A program made the position numbers and the translations under genes. This document shows positions 4,797 to 7,621 of a DNA stretch of 7,621 nucleotides, piece by piece. Origin of the DNA: Deltaproteobacteria bacterium (GTDB lineage: Bacteria; Myxococcota_A; UBA9160; SMWR01); NCBI GenBank assembly GCA_019313605.1, contig JAFDAW010000128.1, forward strand, positions 1 through 7,621. Reading direction: 5' to 3'. Below the pieces are notes generated by a model. The model saw only the letters and a list, made by a program, of their open reading frames with translations. It was not told the origin of the DNA and made no database searches. The number at the start of each line of letters is the position of its first letter. Position 1 is the stretch's first letter.

Positions 4797-7621
4797 ATGA
4801 AGAATCGGTTCATGGCGGAGGGGCCGAGGCCGCTCCCGACCGAATACAACGGCACGCAAAGCTCGCTCGCGCCTCTGATCGGGCTCGGTATCGCTGTGGC
4901 GATTTTCGCTGCAGCGTTGGCCGGAGCAGAGGAACCAGAGCCCGTTGTTCCGGCGGGTGATCCCGAATCGCAAGAGGCCCCGTCCGATCCTTCCACCGAG
5001 CCGGAACTCGGTTCCGAATGGGAGCCTTCCCTCGAACCAGATATCGAGGAAATCCTCATCTTCGGTTCGGAATCAGTGGGTACGGGCGATTTCCAGGCCG
5101 CCGACTCCGTGACCGCCTTCAGCACCGACGATCTCGCGGCGCTGGGCGCCCAGACCATCGCCGACCTCGCGGGCTATACCCCCAACCTGGAAATCGTGAG
5201 TCCCGGTGCGACGACGCCGACCTTCTTCATCCGTGGCGTGGGCCTCAATGACTTCAACGCCAACTCCACCGGTGCCGTCGCGATCTATCAGGACGACGTG
5301 GCGATCAACGCCCCGGCGCTGCAGAGCCCGATGCTTTTCGACGTCGAGGCCGTCAACGTCTTGCGCGGGCCACAGGGGACCGGCCTGGCGCGCAATGCGT
5401 CGGCCGGGGCCATCAAGTTCTACTCGCGCAAGCCGTCGGGTGAGTTCGGTGGTTTCGTGCGCTCCGAGTTCGGCAACTTCGGCGCCCGCGACTTCGAGGG
5501 CGCCGTCGAGGTTCCCCTCCTCGAAGACATCCTTTCGGGTCGCTTCGCGTTCCGTTTGTCGCAGCGAGACGGCACCATGAAGAACCGGTGTGGCAACGCG
5601 CGGGCGTTCGCGAAACGGACACCGGTCCCGGGAAGGATCCAGTTGAACGCACTGGGCCTCTCGCAAACCGATCCCCCCTGGTCGCTCTGTGGCGAGCCGG
5701 TGACCCAGACCGGCCCCCCCCCGTATGTCTCCGACATTCCGGTGGGTCTCCCATCCAGGCTCAATGACTTAGATAACTGGGGTGCGCGCGGAACCCTGCT
5801 CTTCGAGCCCGCCTACAACATGAGCTTCCTACTCAACGCACACGGCTCCCGCCGTGACGAGTGGACTCGCGTGGGCCAGGCCTACGGAACGACCGGGTTC
5901 TATTGCCTGAACGGCGACATCGATAACTGCTTTCCGGGAAGGCGCTTGTATCCGAACGGCTCGCGCATCGCCGATGTACTGGGAGGAACGCAGGGCGCCG
6001 GCGGGTACCAGGCGCCAGAGGTCCGGGCGCGCTTGGAGCAGCTGGCCCCGTGCTTGAAGAGCACCCCTGGTAGACCGCTAGGGACCTGTGGGAATGCGGA
6101 CCGTGCAGATGTCAACGCGGCGAAGCTCCAGGTGGCGAATGAACTCGCCCGGGATCTCGACTCCGAGCCGTGGGCGGGCGACTTCAACATGTGCAGCGCA
6201 GACAAAGACATCGATCCGGACAGGCCCGGCATTCAGTGTGACAACGATACCGGGAAGACACAGAACGATACCTGGGGGGTCTACCTCAAGGGCGACATCG
6301 ATCTGCCCTGGGAGATGCGGTTCACCTCGATCAGCGCCTACGACACCTACGACCGCTTCTACGACACCGACTTCGACTACTCGCCCGAGACCTTGTTCCA
6401 CATCACGACCGACGACGAGGGCTGGCAGGTTACGCAGGATCTTCGACTCCAGGGCCAGGTGGGCGACGAGGTCGCGCTGCGCTGGGACATCGGAGGCTGG
6501 TTCCTGCACGAGCAACTCGACGTCACGGTCACGAACGACCTCGGCCAATTTTCCGACAACGGGGTCGGACAGCGCGAGTACACCCAGGACCTCTGGAGCT
6601 TGGCGGGCTACGCGAGTCTGGCCGTCGACTTCTGGGATGACTTCACCCTCGACGGTGGCTTCCGCTACAACTGGGAGCAGAAGAAGCTCGACTTCGCACT
6701 CACGTACGAACTCATCGGTACATTCCTTGAAAAGAAGAACGAGACCTGGGACGCCCCGACGGGCACCGTCCGCCTGACCTATCGCTTTCGCGATGACACC
6801 CACGTCTTCTGGAAGTACACACGCGGATGGAAGCCCGGGACCTACAACGCAACCAGCGCCTTGAGGAATGATTTCTTCACGGGTGTCCCGTCCGCGGATG
6901 TCTCGACCGCGAGGCCCGAGGAGATTGATTCCTTCGAAACCGGGATTCGAGGGAGTTGGTTCGACGATAATCTGACTCTCGACTTCTCGTTTTTCTACTA
7001 CTCTTACTCCGACTACCAGATCTTCACCGCGCAGCAGTTCGAGGGCGGCCAGCCCGAATTCGTGATCCTCAATGCGGATGATGCCGAGGTGTACGGCGCC
7101 GAGCTCGACGCCGTGGTCCGACCCTGGGAGGGTGCGTTCATCAACGTCCGCTTTGGTTGGCTCGAGAGCCAGTTTCTCGATTTCGTGCAGCTGCAGCAGG
7201 AAAGAGTGCTCTTGCCACCGAATAACCAAAGGGTCACCGTCAACCGCGAAATCCAGAACACCGGCAACAACCTGCTCAACTCTCCCGAATACAAGGTCAG
7301 TCTCACAGCCGAGCAGACACTTTCGATTGGGGTCTGGGGCTCCGTCGCCGTGCGCTACGACACGGTCTGGACCGACACGACCTACTACGACGCGACGGAG
7401 GGTCGCGGGATCCCAAACGTGCAGAACTTCCAGTTCCTGCCGGAGGACACCATCGCGCAGCGTGCCTTCTGGATCCACAACCTGAGAGTTTCCTACCTGA
7501 CGCCCGACAACAAGATCGAAGTCGCCGGTTGGGTGCGCAACCTCGCGGACAAGGCCTACAAGACCTTCGCGTTCGACGGCAGCACCTTCAACAACACGAC
7601 CATCTACAACGTGAACGATCC
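4797..7621 (+). CDS. TonB-dependent outer-membrane receptor, 3' end outside window
   Basis: The frame stays open from 4797 to the window edge (941 codons). It probably lacks only the last one or two dozen residues, since NLADKAYKTFAF near the end is the usual penultimate-strand motif. Such receptors import scarce ligands (iron complexes, vitamins, glycans) across the outer membrane using energy from TonB. Domains: a signal peptide with a long n-region (residues 1-44, core LIGLGIAVAIFAAALAGA); an acidic Pro/Glu linker (45-83); a TonB-box-like EEILIFG (84-90); a plug domain (about 90-215) with FIRGVG and the conserved VLRGPQGT (188-195); then a 22-strand-type barrel to the end. There is no STN signalling domain, so a sigma/anti-sigma relay is unlikely. 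Eight cysteines pair by spacing in putative extracellular loops (265/298, 370/378, 419/431, 466/481). The substrate is not deducible. Its divergent neighbour is another outer-membrane protein, also with Cys-bracketed loops. Confidence 0.92.
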   Translation, partial: MKNRFMAEGPRPLPTEYNGTQSSLAPLIGLGIAVAIFAAALAGAEEPEPVVPAGDPESQEAPSDPSTEPELGSEWEPSLEPDIEEILIFGSESVGTGDFQAADSVTAFSTDDLAALGAQTIADLAGYTPNLEIVSPGATTPTFFIRGVGLNDFNANSTGAVAIYQDDVAINAPALQSPMLFDVEAVNVLRGPQGTGLARNASAGAIKFYSRKPSGEFGGFVRSEFGNFGARDFEGAVEVPLLEDILSGRFAFRLSQRDGTMKNRCGNARAFAKRTPVPGRIQLNALGLSQTDPPWSLCGEPVTQTGPPPYVSDIPVGLPSRLNDLDNWGARGTLLFEPAYNMSFLLNAHGSRRDEWTRVGQAYGTTGFYCLNGDIDNCFPGRRLYPNGSRIADVLGGTQGAGGYQAPEVRARLEQLAPCLKSTPGRPLGTCGNADRADVNAAKLQVANELARDLDSEPWAGDFNMCSADKDIDPDRPGIQCDNDTGKTQNDTWGVYLKGDIDLPWEMRFTSISAYDTYDRFYDTDFDYSPETLFHITTDDEGWQVTQDLRLQGQVGDEVALRWDIGGWFLHEQLDVTVTNDLGQFSDNGVGQREYTQDLWSLAGYASLAVDFWDDFTLDGGFRYNWEQKKLDFALTYELIGTFLEKKNETWDAPTGTVRLTYRFRDDTHVFWKYTRGWKPGTYNATSALRNDFFTGVPSADVSTARPEEIDSFETGIRGSWFDDNLTLDFSFFYYSYSDYQIFTAQQFEGGQPEFVILNADDAEVYGAELDAVVRPWEGAFINVRFGWLESQFLDFVQLQQERVLLPPNNQRVTVNREIQNTGNNLLNSPEYKVSLTAEQTLSIGVWGSVAVRYDTVWTDTTYYDATEGRGIPNVQNFQFLPEDTIAQRAFWIHNLRVSYLTPDNKIEVAGWVRNLADKAYKTFAFDGSTFNNTTIYNVND

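Noticed and set aside
6078..7478. Long minus-strand open frame of 466 codons inside the receptor gene
   Set aside because: The plus strand carries a continuous TonB-dependent receptor with clear plug and barrel motifs. The reverse frame is the low-stop antisense shadow expected of GC-rich coding DNA and shows no recognisable domain.

Overview
The window looks like a GC-rich stretch of a Gram-negative, probably environmental or uncultured bacterium. The evidence is two outer-membrane proteins (a TonB-dependent receptor and a second beta-barrel), three predicted secreted or surface proteins, and a C-terminal PEP-CTERM sorting signal, which occurs only in Gram-negative exosortase lineages. Coding is dense and no mobile element, RNA gene or CRISPR array is visible. 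The sequence alone does not settle the phylum. Delta-proteobacterial-type or related lineages would fit, but that is a guess.

Layout: (1) Bases 1-1436 (+) hold the 3' part of a large beta-propeller protein of NHL/YVTN type. It runs in from outside the window and ends in a PEP-CTERM tail. (2) A small membrane-anchored TPR protein at 1433-2062 (+) overlaps it by four bases, so the two are probably translationally coupled. (3) A 156-base leader with a perfect 7-bp inverted repeat precedes a secreted alpha/beta hydrolase at 2219-3496 (+) that has a full Ser-Asp-His triad. (4) A 15-bp perfect hairpin (3532-3566) lies between this gene and the convergent gene that follows. (5) A predicted outer-membrane beta-barrel lies on the minus strand (3684-4673). 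(6) A 123-base divergent intergenic region separates it from a TonB-dependent receptor at 4797-7621 (+), which fills the rest of the window and lacks only its last C-terminal residues.

Every gene encodes an envelope or secreted product, so this looks like a cell-surface region. A possible reading is that the secreted hydrolase releases a ligand, and the divergently transcribed barrel and receptor handle its passage across the outer membrane. This rests only on adjacency. No TonB/ExbBD, ABC transporter or regulator gene is present, and the receptor's substrate cannot be named.

The most unusual feature is that both divergent outer-membrane proteins carry several short loops bracketed by cysteine pairs. 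I see no clear evidence of a wholly new system. The best leads are this shared Cys-loop architecture, the PEP-CTERM propeller/TPR pair, and the receptor's acidic Pro/Glu-rich N-terminal linker.
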